Of a stretch of 28,333 bases of DNA, positions 1 through 7,787 are shown piece by piece. Made by a program: the position numbers and the translations under genes. Source of the DNA: Bacillota bacterium (GTDB lineage Bacteria; Bacillota; Clostridia; Oscillospirales; Oscillospiraceae); NCBI GenBank assembly GCA_023459875.1, contig JAEWRY010000036.1:1-28333 (forward strand), given 5' to 3'. Every line of letters starts with the position of its first letter. Within the stretch, counting starts at the first letter, position 1. Under the pieces are notes generated by a model. The model had not been told where the DNA came from. It did not search any database and saw nothing but the letters and a program-made list of their open reading frames with translations.

Positions 1-1733
1 GTGTAGCTGATGGTCACGGTGCCGGTATAGTTGGAGTAAGGAACGAAAGCCACCTTATTGAGGTAAGGGGTGCTGCTGGTGCTGTAATAGAGCTTGGTAG
101 CAGCTTCGACGGCGGTGCCCTTGCTGGAGGAGGAGGAATAGCCGTAGTACAGCGTTCCGTAGGAGCTTTTGGGAAATTCGGTTATTTTGATATAATCGAG
201 GGTATCGTAGCCCGCGTCGTAACAGACAGCATTAAAATCGCTGCCCTTGAAAAGGACGGTCTCATTTACATTGGTGGTATAGGTGACCGTGTCGATGTTG
301 ACATTTTGAACGGTGATCAGAATCGTTCCGGTGTAAGAGGCTCCGTCCGTATCATAGCCGGTGTAGGTGATGGAGACCTTGCCGTCGTAATTGGAGGCGG
401 GAACGAAGGATACATAATCAAGGTAGGGAGAGGCGTTTCTGTAATATGAGGTGTTCTCTCCCACGAAGGAATCGTAGCTTGTGGAGGAGGTATAGTTATA
501 ATACAGTTTTCCGTTGCTGGATGGCAGGGCAAACTTCACGTAGGAGAGGTTTTTCCCGGTGGCGGTATTGCATACCGTGTTGAAGCTTGCGGCGTCAAAG
601 GTGATTTTTGTGTTCTCATAGGTGGTGTAAGTGATCTGGGTGACGTTGAAGCTGACGGTAATGGTGCCGGTGCCGTAATCGGAATAGCCCGCCTCGTTGG
701 AAACCCGCCAGGTAAAGGCTTCGGTTCCGGCCGTGCTGCCGGTGAATTTCAGGGAGGAAATCGTCGTTGAGGTAAACTCCGTGGCGTCGGTGAAGGGGGT
801 AGCGCCGTTATACCAGGTGCCGAACCCGCTGTTTGACGGTTTGATCTCAATTTTGTCCAGTGTTCCGTCGTTCATGCCGCAGCAGGAAGTGAAATCTGAG
901 GCGGCAAATGTAAGCTGGGACGACGCGTATACCGACTTGGAAACGGAGGATTTGACCGTCGGCACGGACATTTTGTCGATGGTAATTTTCAGGAGCACGG
1001 AGTCGATAGCCGTCGCGGTGTCCGACCCCTCATAAGCGCTAACATTATAGGAAACTTCCCCGGCATCGGTGGCGGCAAAGGTGAGCTTGCCAATATCGGA
1101 CATGCTGATAAGAGTGCCAAAGGAGTAGTCGGCGCCGTTAAACTGCAGCGCACCGAAGGGGCGATTGGATCCTTCAATCTGGATTGAGCCGATGTCTTTT
1201 CCGTCGTTTTTGGTATACCTGTCTTCAAAATCGCCGGAGGAGAAGGTCACGGTCACCGGGGAAGCGGCGATCAGCTGGATTTTCGAAACGGAGCCGGAAA
1301 ATGCCGGGCCCTTATACGCTTTTTCAACGACGCTGATATGATAGGTCGTCGTGTACGGCGTAAGCGTGAGGTCGCCGGCCATGTAATAGGTAACGAGCAT
1401 TTCCACGGGAGAGCTTTCCACAGGAGGGTTTGCCGACGGCCTGCCGACGGTAGCTTCCGAACCGTTCGGGAAACTGGCCACAATGTCGGAATACACGCTG
1501 TCGTCCCAGGTAAGGTCCAAGTCGTTTTTCAGATCAACCGTTTCCGTACCATAAGCAGCCGTCAGCGTGACATCCCGCTGGGTGCCGGATAAGGACACTT
1601 TATCGGTATATTTATGGCCGATGGAGGTGAGCACTTCCACATCATCCGCGGCGAGCGCCGTGAGCGGCAGCATGCTGAGAATCAATCCGAACAGCAAAAG
1701 AACCGATACACTTTTCCGAACCTTGTTTTTCAC
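1..1733 (-). CDS. Secreted surface repeat protein, N-terminal part (runs off left edge)
   Basis: An open frame of about 577 codons reads leftwards without a stop and leaves the window. The start is GTG, eight bases after AGGAGG; an ATG slightly upstream is in another frame. Residues 1-29 form a signal peptide (basic KNKVRK, hydrophobic core LLLFGLILSML, cleavage near ALA-ADD). After a first module of about 110 residues come four repeats of roughly 100-115 residues. Each has a pattern like F-x-x-x-D/S-F-N-x-V-C, then LYY-x-Y, then YLDYVSFVP, then a Tyr/Thr-rich strand (VSITYTGYDTDG). The Ser/Thr/Tyr/Gly-rich beta composition is typical of exported cell-surface proteins of Clostridia, which often end in SLH anchor domains. 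That end lies outside the window, so cell-wall anchoring is inferred. The exact domain family is not recognised. Confidence 0.85.
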   Translation of the reverse strand, partial: MKNKVRKSVSVLLLFGLILSMLPLTALAADDVEVLTSIGHKYTDKVSLSGTQRDVTLTAAYGTETVDLKNDLDLTWDDSVYSDIVASFPNGSEATVGRPSANPPVESSPVEMLVTYYMAGDLTLTPYTTTYHISVVEKAYKGPAFSGSVSKIQLIAASPVTVTFSSGDFEDRYTKNDGKDIGSIQIEGSNRPFGALQFNGADYSFGTLISMSDIGKLTFAATDAGEVSYNVSAYEGSDTATAIDSVLLKITIDKMSVPTVKSSVSKSVYASSQLTFAASDFTSCCGMNDGTLDKIEIKPSNSGFGTWYNGATPFTDATEFTSTTISSLKFTGSTAGTEAFTWRVSNEAGYSDYGTGTITVSFNVTQITYTTYENTKITFDAASFNTVCNTATGKNLSYVKFALPSSNGKLYYNYTSSTSYDSFVGENTSYYRNASPYLDYVSFVPASNYDGKVSITYTGYDTDGASYTGTILITVQNVNIDTVTYTTNVNETVLFKGSDFNAVCYDAGYDTLDYIKITEFPKSSYGTLYYGYSSSSSKGTAVEAATKLYYSTSSTPYLNKVAFVPYSNYTGTVTISY

Positions 1734-2039
1734 ACAACATTCCTCCTATAAGCATTACGTTTTCCACCGTATTCAAGCAGCGGAAGCATATTTTTTCCCG
1801 AAAATTTTGCTTTCCAGACGGGCCAAAAACGCTCCGCCTGGAAAGAGAGACAATATTACCTTTGCTTAGACGCATTCATTTCATAATTGTTCCTGCGGCG
1901 CAGGAACAGTTTGGCACTTTTTTTCTGTTTTTTTCCGGCGATACCCTCTCTCTTATTTTACCATTTCAAGATGGCTTTGTCTATTTTATTTCCTTTAATA
2001 TTTTTAAGAATACAGTTTGTTTGCCTTTTTATGTTACCA
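1734..2039. other. Intergenic region between divergent genes, with two hairpins
   Basis: No gene is seen. On the minus strand this is the leader of the surface repeat protein. It holds an imperfect hairpin at 1810-1845 (arms CTTTCCAG and CTGGAAAG, extended by CGG/CCG) about 75 bases before the start codon. A perfect 9-bp inverted repeat lies at 1888-1908 (TGTTCCTGC, loop GGC, GCAGGAACA); on the plus strand it is followed by T-rich sequence, so it could be a terminator or an operator. Neither matches a riboswitch class I can name. The stretch is clearly more AT-rich than the flanking genes. Confidence 0.5.
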
Positions 2040-2095
2040 TTGACAAAAGGCGCTGGATAATATACTATTTGACTATAATTATTATTATAGTCAAA
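2040..2095 (+). promoter_or_regulatory. Promoter and palindromic operator of the TetR-exporter operon
   Basis: TTGACA at 2040-2045 is followed by TATACT (15-bp spacer) or TACTAT (17-bp spacer). Directly overlapping the end of the -10 region is a perfect inverted repeat at 2068-2095: arms TTTGACTATAAT and ATTATAGTCAAA around TATT. Its position over the probable transcription start and 15 bases before the regulator's ATG fits an autoregulatory TetR operator. Confidence 0.75.
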
Positions 2096-2109
2096 TTGGA
2101 GCTGATATC

Positions 2110-2715
2110 ATGCCGAAATCCTTTACGGAAAGCGAGCGGGCTCAAATCAGAAACCGGCTGATCGAAGAAGCGCAGGATTGTCTCGCCCGGTACGGAATGC
2201 GGAAAACCACGGTCGACGAGCTGACGAGACGGGTCAACATCCCAAAGGGCACCTTCTATCTGTTTTACGATTCCAAGGAGCTTTTGTTCTTCGACGTGTT
2301 CCGCACCCTCCATGACTCTCTGAAAACAGAGCTGCTCTCCAAAATAAAGGCTCTTGAGGGCAATGTCACCACGGACACCGTGTCCGGACTGATCTTTGAC
2401 CTTTACCGTGATGTGGACGCCACTTTTCTCTACCGCTTCGCCGCCGGCGGAGACCTGGAGCTCCTGGTGCGCAAGCTGCCGCCCGAAACCGCCGCCAGCC
2501 ATGCCCTGGAAGACGATTTCAGCATGGAGCAGCTTCTTTCCCTGCTGCCCGGCGTCCGGACGGAGGAGAACGTCAAGACCGTCAGCGCCGTGCTGCGGGC
2601 GGTTTTCTGCACCATGCTCCACAGGCGGGAGATCGGCGAGGAGGTATTCTACGACGCGGTAAAAATATTGCTGCGCGGCGCCATTGCGCAGCTTTTTGAG
2701 GGGGCGGTGCTATGA
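2110..2715 (+). CDS. TetR/AcrR family transcriptional regulator
   Basis: A 201-residue protein of usual TetR length. Residues about 15-62 form the N-terminal DNA-binding domain, including TTVDELTRRVNIPKGTFYLF, the typical helix-turn-helix with the G-T-F-Y-x-x-F recognition region. The remaining ~135 residues are helical and divergent, as expected for a ligand-binding domain. GGAG lies eight bases before the ATG. The last codons overlap the ABC ATPase start (ATGA), so regulator and exporter share a transcript. The upstream palindrome suggests it represses its own operon and is released by a substrate of the exporter. The inducer cannot be read from sequence. Confidence 0.92.
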   Translation: MPKSFTESERAQIRNRLIEEAQDCLARYGMRKTTVDELTRRVNIPKGTFYLFYDSKELLFFDVFRTLHDSLKTELLSKIKALEGNVTTDTVSGLIFDLYRDVDATFLYRFAAGGDLELLVRKLPPETAASHALEDDFSMEQLLSLLPGVRTEENVKTVSAVLRAVFCTMLHRREIGEEVFYDAVKILLRGAIAQLFEGAVL

Positions 2716-3557
2716 TCCGGGTAAATAAGCTGTGCTTCAGTTATACAAAAAAACCTTTTATCGATGGCATGAGCTTTGAGGTGAAGAAAGGCGAGATCTT
2801 CGGCTTTCTGGGTCCGTCCGGCGCGGGAAAAAGCACCCTGCAGAATATCCTCACCGGGCTTCTCACCGGTTACGGCGGCAGCGTCACGGTGAACGGCACG
2901 GAGGTAAAAAACCGGAGAGAAGACTTTTATGAGAACATCGGAGTCGATTTCGAGTTCCCCAGCTTATACGAAAAGCTCACCGCGCTGGAAAACCTGCGGT
3001 TCTTCGCCTCCCTCTACAAAAAGTCAAACGCGCCCGGGCCGCTGCTGGAGAGCGTGGGCCTTGCCCCCGACGCAAACAAAAAGGTGGCCGACTTCTCCAA
3101 GGGGATGAAGTCCAGACTCAATTTCGTGAAAGCCCTCCTGCACGACCCGGAGATTCTGTTTCTCGATGAACCCACCTCCGGCCTTGACCCCTCCAACGCC
3201 CGGGTGATGAAGGACATGATTCTGAAAGAAAAAGCCCGGGGAAAGACCATCCTGCTCACCACCCACAACATGTACGACGCCACCGAGCTCTGCGACCGGG
3301 TCGCCTTCATCGTGGACGGAGAGCTGCGTGCTCTGGACTCACCCCACAGCCTCATCATGTCCAGGGGGGCCGCAAGAGTCCGGTACACTTACCTCAAAGA
3401 CGGCAGAGAGGAGCAGGGTGAGGTGCCGCTGGGGCAGACGGGCGGGGATGAGCTGCTTAAGACCCTGATGAGAGAGAACCGCCTGCTCTCGGTCCACAGC
3501 AGCGAGCCGACTCTCAACGACATCTTCGTGGAACTGACGGGGAGGCGGCTGCAATGA
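2712..3557 (+). CDS. ABC exporter ATP-binding protein
   Basis: A 281-residue ATPase of the ABC-2 type exporter class. Walker A is GPSGAGKST at 34-42, the signature is the atypical FSKGMKSRL at 129-137 (in place of LSGGQ), Walker B is ILFLDEP at 149-155, and the H-loop histidine is near 186 (TTHN). The Q-loop region reads VDFEFPSLYEKL, without the usual glutamine, as occurs in drug- or antibiotic-export ATPases. The C-terminal ~70 residues form the extra domain common in this class. It would power the two permeases encoded next, and is coupled at both ends by 4-base ATGA overlaps. Substrate unknown. Confidence 0.93.
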   Translation: MIRVNKLCFSYTKKPFIDGMSFEVKKGEIFGFLGPSGAGKSTLQNILTGLLTGYGGSVTVNGTEVKNRREDFYENIGVDFEFPSLYEKLTALENLRFFASLYKKSNAPGPLLESVGLAPDANKKVADFSKGMKSRLNFVKALLHDPEILFLDEPTSGLDPSNARVMKDMILKEKARGKTILLTTHNMYDATELCDRVAFIVDGELRALDSPHSLIMSRGAARVRYTYLKDGREEQGEVPLGQTGGDELLKTLMRENRLLSVHSSEPTLNDIFVELTGRRLQ

Positions 3558-4234
3558 GAGCTTCCCTTCTGCGCGGCGATATCCGCTTTCAGTTCCGGTA
3601 CGGCTTTTACTTCGTTTACCTGGTGTTTTCCGTTCTCTACTTGAGCCTGCTCTCCCTCTTTCCCTTGGCTCTGCGGGGGAAGGCGGCCGTCCTCATGATC
3701 TTTTCCGACCCGGCGGCCATGGGGCTTTATTTCATGGGTGCCATCCTTCTCTTTGAAAAAAGCCAGCGGGTGCTGGACAGCATCGCCGTTTCCCCGGTGA
3801 AACCCATGGAATACGTCCTCGCCAAGCTCGTCTCCCTGGGGCTCATCTCAACCGCTGTGAGCCTTCCCATCGGTCTCTTCGGCGGGATTATTAAAAATCC
3901 TTTTTTCTTCCTGTGGGGCGTGTTTCTGGGTTCCTGCCTGTTTTCCGCCGTGGGGCTTCTGATTGCGCTGCGCATCGAAACCCTCAATCAGTTCATCGTG
4001 GCGACCATCCCGGCGGAAATTCTCATTAACCTGCCCGCCATCGCCTACCTGCTGGGCTGGCGCAAAGCCTTTCTCCTTCCCCATCCCGGCGTGTGCATCA
4101 TCGAGCTGTGCGAGAACGGCAGTCTGGCCCTTCCCGCCTCGCTCATCCTGCCCGTCTGGACCGCCGCCTTCGCTCTGCTCTCCGGCCGCAGCGCCGGAAG
4201 GAGCTTCCGGTCGTTGGGAGGGATAAAATTATGA
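3554..4234 (+). CDS. ABC exporter permease, subunit 1
   Basis: A 226-residue integral membrane protein with about six hydrophobic segments, beginning with a short basic N-terminus. The segment around residues 55-110 (DPAAMGLYFMGA, then FEKSQRVLDSIAVSPV, then a Lys-containing helix) resembles ABC-2 permeases of the fluoroquinolone-export type, where a soluble loop after the second helix contacts the ATPase. It overlaps the ATPase gene and the second permease gene by four bases each, so the complex is probably an ATPase dimer with a permease heterodimer. Assignment to drug export is by family resemblance only. Confidence 0.85.
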   Translation: MRASLLRGDIRFQFRYGFYFVYLVFSVLYLSLLSLFPLALRGKAAVLMIFSDPAAMGLYFMGAILLFEKSQRVLDSIAVSPVKPMEYVLAKLVSLGLISTAVSLPIGLFGGIIKNPFFFLWGVFLGSCLFSAVGLLIALRIETLNQFIVATIPAEILINLPAIAYLLGWRKAFLLPHPGVCIIELCENGSLALPASLILPVWTAAFALLSGRSAGRSFRSLGGIKL

Positions 4235-4944
4235 GACCTCTTCGCCGGTCCTTTCTGATGTTTTTACGGCAGATCTATGGGGACAGCATGCTCTTCGCCG
4301 CCCTGGCGGGCTGTGTTCTGGCCGCCTTTTTCTTCCGCTTCGGCGTTCCCGCGCTGGAAAGGGTTTTGTGCTCCTATTTCGGAAGGGCGGCCATCCTCGC
4401 CCCGTACTACCTGCTGGTCGATCTGTTTCTGAGCCTCATTACCCCCTTTCTGTTTCTCTTCGTCTCGGCTATGGTGATGCTCAGCGAGTATGACGAGAAT
4501 TTGGCCAGCTACCTGGCCGTGACTCCCGTGGGAAAAAGGGGGTATATCGTCTCAAGGCTGGTCTTCCCCGCCGCCCTCTCCCTGCTCGTTTCCCTGCTTT
4601 TTCTGCGTCTTTTCTCCCTCACCGGGTGGCGCTTGCTCCCGGCAATCGTCACCTGCCTGCTCACCGGCCTCTCCAGCCTCGCCGCCGCCCTTCTCATCTT
4701 CTCTTTCTCCCATAACAGGGTGGAGGGTATGGCGGTGGCAAAGCTGTCGGGGCTTCTGATGCTGGGGCTGACCGTTCCCTTCTTCCTGAATTCCGGCGTT
4801 TCCTGGCTGTTCTCCCCTCTTCCGTCCTTCTGGATTGCGAAGCTCTGCCTGGAAGATAACCCGCTCTTCCTTCCGGGCGCGCTGCTGACGGCGGCAGTAT
4901 GGACGGCTCTTCTCTATCGGAAATTCCTGCGGAAGCTGTCATAG
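4231..4944 (+). CDS. ABC exporter permease, subunit 2
   Basis: A 237-residue membrane protein with about six hydrophobic segments. The start is the ATG that overlaps the previous stop (ATGA), preceded by GGGAGGGA; the frame also runs open upstream inside the first permease, but that extension has no support. A loop reading SEYDENLASYLAVTPVG corresponds to the DSIAVSPV loop in the first permease, so the two are distant paralogues forming a heterodimer. It is the last gene of the four-gene unit and is followed by a strong terminator. Confidence 0.85.
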   Translation: MRPLRRSFLMFLRQIYGDSMLFAALAGCVLAAFFFRFGVPALERVLCSYFGRAAILAPYYLLVDLFLSLITPFLFLFVSAMVMLSEYDENLASYLAVTPVGKRGYIVSRLVFPAALSLLVSLLFLRLFSLTGWRLLPAIVTCLLTGLSSLAAALLIFSFSHNRVEGMAVAKLSGLLMLGLTVPFFLNSGVSWLFSPLPSFWIAKLCLEDNPLFLPGALLTAAVWTALLYRKFLRKLS

Positions 4945-4974
4945 CCGGGCGGCCCTTCACAGCGGTATCCTATA

Positions 4975-5025
4975 AAAAACTGCCATTCTGAGGTCTCGGG
5001 CCTCAGAATGACAGTTTTTATTGAT
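4975..5025. terminator. Bidirectional rho-independent terminator
   Basis: A 19-bp stem with one mismatch. Arms are AAAAACTGCCATTCTGAGG and CCTCAGAATGACAGTTTTT with loop TCTCGGG. The A-run on one side and T-run on the other let it end both the exporter operon (plus) and the lipoyl-protein gene (minus), which converge here. Confidence 0.92.
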
Positions 5026-5031
5026 TGTCCC

Positions 5032-5412
5032 TTATTTTTTCCCGAACAGGAAGGACCACCATCTGCGCTTTTTGGGGCGGTCTTCCAGGCGGCAGGCCAC
5101 GTGCTGGACATCCAGTTCCTGCTGCAGGGCCCTGTGTTCCTTCCATGCCTCAAGGACGGCCTGGGGGTCCTCCTCCGCCTCGCCGATGACGGCCACGGGA
5201 GTCCCCGCCGGCGCGGGCACGCCGCTTTCCAAAAGAACCATCAGCAGGAACCCGTCCGAACGGCAGGTCGCGTGGTAAACCGCCTTATCGATGCGCGACT
5301 CAAAGAGAGTCTCGCCTTTCGCGACGCTCTGACCCGCGCTTTTATTCCATCTGTCGATGATTCCGTTGGCCACATACGCGTTGAGCCTCGGCATCAAAAT
5401 CACTTCCGCCAT
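5032..5412 (-). CDS. Stand-alone biotin/lipoyl-domain protein
   Basis: A 126-residue protein. Residues 1-80 match a lipoyl domain of a 2-oxoacid dehydrogenase E2: MPRL near the start, G-x-I-x-x-W, GQSVAKGE, the hairpin SRIDKAVYH with the candidate lipoylated Lys43, GxLL, and GTPVAVIGE. Residues 85-126 are a charged helix and a basic, Trp-containing tail (KKRRWWSFLF). No E2 catalytic domain, E1, E3 or lipoate ligase gene is nearby, so it is not an ordinary E2. The start was chosen at the ATG six bases after GGGAGGG; a longer reading from 5508 lacks such a site. Whether it is lipoylated, and its partner, are unknown. Confidence 0.8.
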   Translation of the reverse strand: MAEVILMPRLNAYVANGIIDRWNKSAGQSVAKGETLFESRIDKAVYHATCRSDGFLLMVLLESGVPAPAGTPVAVIGEAEEDPQAVLEAWKEHRALQQELDVQHVACRLEDRPKKRRWWSFLFGKK

Positions 5413-5744
5413 TGTTTTCCCTCCCAAAGCCGTTCGGGGCTTCTTCCGCAGTTCAATGTCAGATGCATATTCCGTTATCATGATACCACAAAGAATGTCA
5501 ATGCGCATTTTTTATTTTAACGCGTATCATATAATAATGTCACCAATTGCCTGGAAACTGCTGAACTGCGCGATTGTTTGCCGTTTTTCCTTTTGAAGCC
5601 TATGGGCGCCCTTCTTCCGTCGTTTCAGTGCCGGCGCGTCGAATCCGGCGTTTTCTTTCATTTTCGGTACTCCGTCTGTCGGCGGCGCATAGAATGGTTC
5701 AGAGGAAATTCCTCTATTAACGACATTATAAGGAGTGCTTATAA
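5413..5744. other. Intergenic region between divergent lipoyl and DUF4489-like genes
   Basis: No gene is seen. On the minus strand TTGACA (complement at 5496-5501) could be the -35 box of the lipoyl-protein gene, but the -10 is poor. On the plus strand a 15-base inverted repeat (AGAGGAA, A, TTCCTCT, 5701-5715) lies shortly before the ribosome binding site of the DUF4489-like gene and may be an operator. A CATAGAAT sequence just before it faintly resembles a sporulation sigma-E type -10 box; this is weak. Confidence 0.35.
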
Positions 5745-6419
5745 GTGCCCATTCAATATGATAAGGCCTATCATTCCACCGAGAATCAATACAAAGAACG
5801 AGAAGACAAAAGAGATCCTTGCGGACCCACGGACAAAAAAGATGATTACAGAGATGCTTACGGGCCCATGGACAAGAAAGACGACTGCGGCTGCGGCTGC
5901 GACGGTAAAAGCGAATGCCCCATTCTGAAACACTCCGAACCCAAAAAGATCCTGCTGGAGTGCGGCTGCAAGCCCCAGGACGTGGTATTTGATACGTGCG
6001 ACGGATGGGACAAAAAGGAACCGTTTTACGTCCTTGACGCCGTCATCATCGACACTTTCTGCCTGGGCAAGTCCCTTGTAAAAATCGAATTTTCGAGTCT
6101 TGTTTTCTTCAAGGCAAAAACCAAATATTGCCCCAGAAAGGAAATCAAGATCGACCTGCTCTTCGAACTTGTAAGATCCTGCAAGAACGATAAGGATGTC
6201 CTTCAAAGCTGGAGATATTTAAAGAAATTTGAAACAGAGTACGACGACAGACTTGAAGTGGAGTTCAGCGAGCCGTTCACCGTCACCTTCTGCGACAAGG
6301 CGTGCCCGGACTTCTGCGAATACAAAATGATCGTGAAAGCCATAGGTTTTGAAGGAGAGATTGAATTCGTTAAGGTCTTGAAGCCCGACCTGAGCGCTCT
6401 CGCCCAGCGTATCGACTGA
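5745..6419 (+). CDS. DUF4489-like protein with Asp/Lys/Cys-rich N-terminus
   Basis: A 224-residue soluble protein with no signal peptide. It starts at GTG, nine bases after AAGGAG. Residues 1-60 are very hydrophilic and carry near-repeats GPTDKKDD and GPMDKKDD followed by a cysteine cluster (CGCGC). The core from about residue 66 (KKILLECGCK) through the beta-rich segment FYVLDAVIIDTFCLGKSLVK to the C-terminal half resembles the DUF4489 family of Clostridia, from memory of its ILLECG and cysteine pattern. About 13 cysteines suggest metal binding or cross-linking. Function of the family is not known. It appears monocistronic. Confidence 0.65.
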   Translation: MPIQYDKAYHSTENQYKEREDKRDPCGPTDKKDDYRDAYGPMDKKDDCGCGCDGKSECPILKHSEPKKILLECGCKPQDVVFDTCDGWDKKEPFYVLDAVIIDTFCLGKSLVKIEFSSLVFFKAKTKYCPRKEIKIDLLFELVRSCKNDKDVLQSWRYLKKFETEYDDRLEVEFSEPFTVTFCDKACPDFCEYKMIVKAIGFEGEIEFVKVLKPDLSALAQRID

Positions 6420-6639
6420 ACAAAAACGAGGCCGTGATTCCCTCCCGACACGGTAGGGTGACCGATCCCGGCTCCCCCAATCGCAGTGCGACATCTGCAG
6501 TTGGGGCTACATATCCCGGAACCGGACATCTTTGATCAGCAAAACAATTGCCAGCAAGCAGGCGCTTTCCGGCGTTTTTTTATGGGGTCTTCGAGGCCCG
6601 GCTATCCCCTTCGGAATGCGCCCGGGCGGCGAGCGCCCC
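6420..6639. other. Non-coding gap between convergent genes
   Basis: A hairpin near 6474-6505 (CCCCAA paired with TTGGGG, extended by CGCA/TGCAG) follows the DUF4489-like gene but has no T-tract, so termination there is uncertain. A T-run follows GGCG near 6571-6583 without a convincing stem. Nothing else is recognised. Confidence 0.3.
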
Positions 6640-7185
6640 TCAGCTGCGGCAGACCGCCAGGAGTTCCTCCAGGTCGGGCACGTCCGCGATGTTCTTTCCG
6701 TAATAGGCGTACAGCACCTTGAGGCCGGGGTCCACGACAAACACTGCCGGAAGCTGAAGCTCTTCCCCTTCGTATTCCCCGTGCACAAGTCCCAGCTCGG
6801 CGATGCGTTTCTTTTTCGCTTCCCATTTTTCCGATTCGCCCAGCAATAGTTCCTTTGTCTCGGCGGGAGTGATTTCCAGTTCGCGATAGAGCTTCTGCTC
6901 CGGATCGGCCGCCACGGTGAAGGGCGCGGGCTGGTTCTTAAATACCTGAGAGAGCAGCTTGGGGTCGGACTGCAGGACAACCAGCAGTCCCGCACCGGCG
7001 TCGGACAGCTTCCGGTACCCCTTTGTAAAGTCGATCAGATCCACCTGGGTGGCCCTGCAGCCGAAATAGCGCAGAAACGCGACGACCGTCTTTTTGCCGC
7101 CCACCGCGGCTTTTAAATCCATGCTCTTCTGAGAAGGAGTCTGAAAGCTGAAATTTGGCATCGTATCGGAAACCTTGAGCTTCAT
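6640..7185 (-). CDS. AhpC/TSA-type redoxin (peroxiredoxin-like)
   Basis: A 181-residue thioredoxin-fold protein. After an N-terminal strand (residues 8-30, MPNFSFQTP) comes VVAFLRYFGCRATQ (about 34-47). This matches the peroxiredoxin-like F-L-R-x-x-x-C context with a single cysteine, Cys43, at the active-site position rather than a CxxC. VFVVDPGLKVLYAYYG near 148-163 is the usual redoxin strand before the C-terminal helix. Another cysteine lies three residues from the C-terminus (LLAVCRS) and could be a resolving residue. It probably reduces peroxides or acts as a thiol oxidoreductase in the cytoplasm. It stands alone, with GGGGGAAAGG before its ATG. Confidence 0.82.
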   Translation of the reverse strand: MKLKVSDTMPNFSFQTPSQKSMDLKAAVGGKKTVVAFLRYFGCRATQVDLIDFTKGYRKLSDAGAGLLVVLQSDPKLLSQVFKNQPAPFTVAADPEQKLYRELEITPAETKELLLGESEKWEAKKKRIAELGLVHGEYEGEELQLPAVFVVDPGLKVLYAYYGKNIADVPDLEELLAVCRS

Positions 7186-7314
7186 ATTGCCTTTCCCCCA
7201 AACATATTTTTTAATCGGACGGACGACCGTTTTTATTTCTCCATTGTTTTTTTATACCGCTCGGGGAATAAACCCACGGCCGAAATATTCCGCAGTTATT
7301 ATTGTAATACGCAG

Positions 7315-7350
7315 CGCGGCGTTCTGTCAAACGCCGCGTTTTCTTTTCTT
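7315..7350 (+). terminator. Rho-independent terminator in a plus-strand orientation
   Basis: A perfect 9-bp stem (CGCGGCGTT and AACGCCGCG) with loop CTGTCA is followed by TTTTCTTTTCTT. The T-tract is on the plus strand, yet no plus-strand gene precedes it; neighbours on both sides read leftwards. It may be left over from a lost gene. Confidence 0.7.
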
Positions 7351-7374
7351 CAGGATGCCGTCAGGTCGCGCTTT

Positions 7375-7643
7375 TCAGTAGTAAAAGACCTCGCTGGGCA
7401 GGTAGCCCACGTCGGCTAAGATCCTCCCCTTTTCCCTTTCGCAGTCGAGAGAAAAATACGCGCCTCACCGCCCGTCTTGTGGACGAGGGACAGCAGGGTC
7501 CGTATGGCGGTGGATTTGCCGGCCTCGTCCGGCCCGATCAACCCGAAAATTTCATTTCCCTCCTCGCGCATGGTGACGTTTTCAATCCCCAGGTGCCTGC
7601 CGTAATATTTCTTGAGGCCCTCGGTTTCGATCAGAGGCTTTAT
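7375..7643 (-). pseudogene. Decayed ABC transporter ATP-binding gene (start loss, frameshift, truncation)
   Basis: The minus strand reads KPLIETEGLKKYYGRHLGIE, then a Walker A region (GLIGPDEAGKST, with Asp-Glu where Asn-Gly is usual), then TAIRTLLSLVH. At about 7455 the frame shifts; in the new frame it continues DCEREKGRILADVGYLPSEV and stops after FYY. This is the N-terminal third of an ABC-2 type ATPase of roughly 300 residues; signature, Walker B and C-terminal domain are gone. The expected start, nine bases after AGGAGG, reads ATA instead of ATG. No intact copy or permease is adjacent. Confidence 0.85.
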
Positions 7644-7787
7644 GGGCGCAGCCCTCCTTTCGCCTTCCCCGGCCCGAGCAGGACAGGGGAAAATATGATC
7701 CCATTCTTTTCCATACGGGCAAAAAATAACCCGAACGCCAGACGGCTCAATCGCCGCTGTCGAACGGGTTTCATTTTTTCATCTGCC

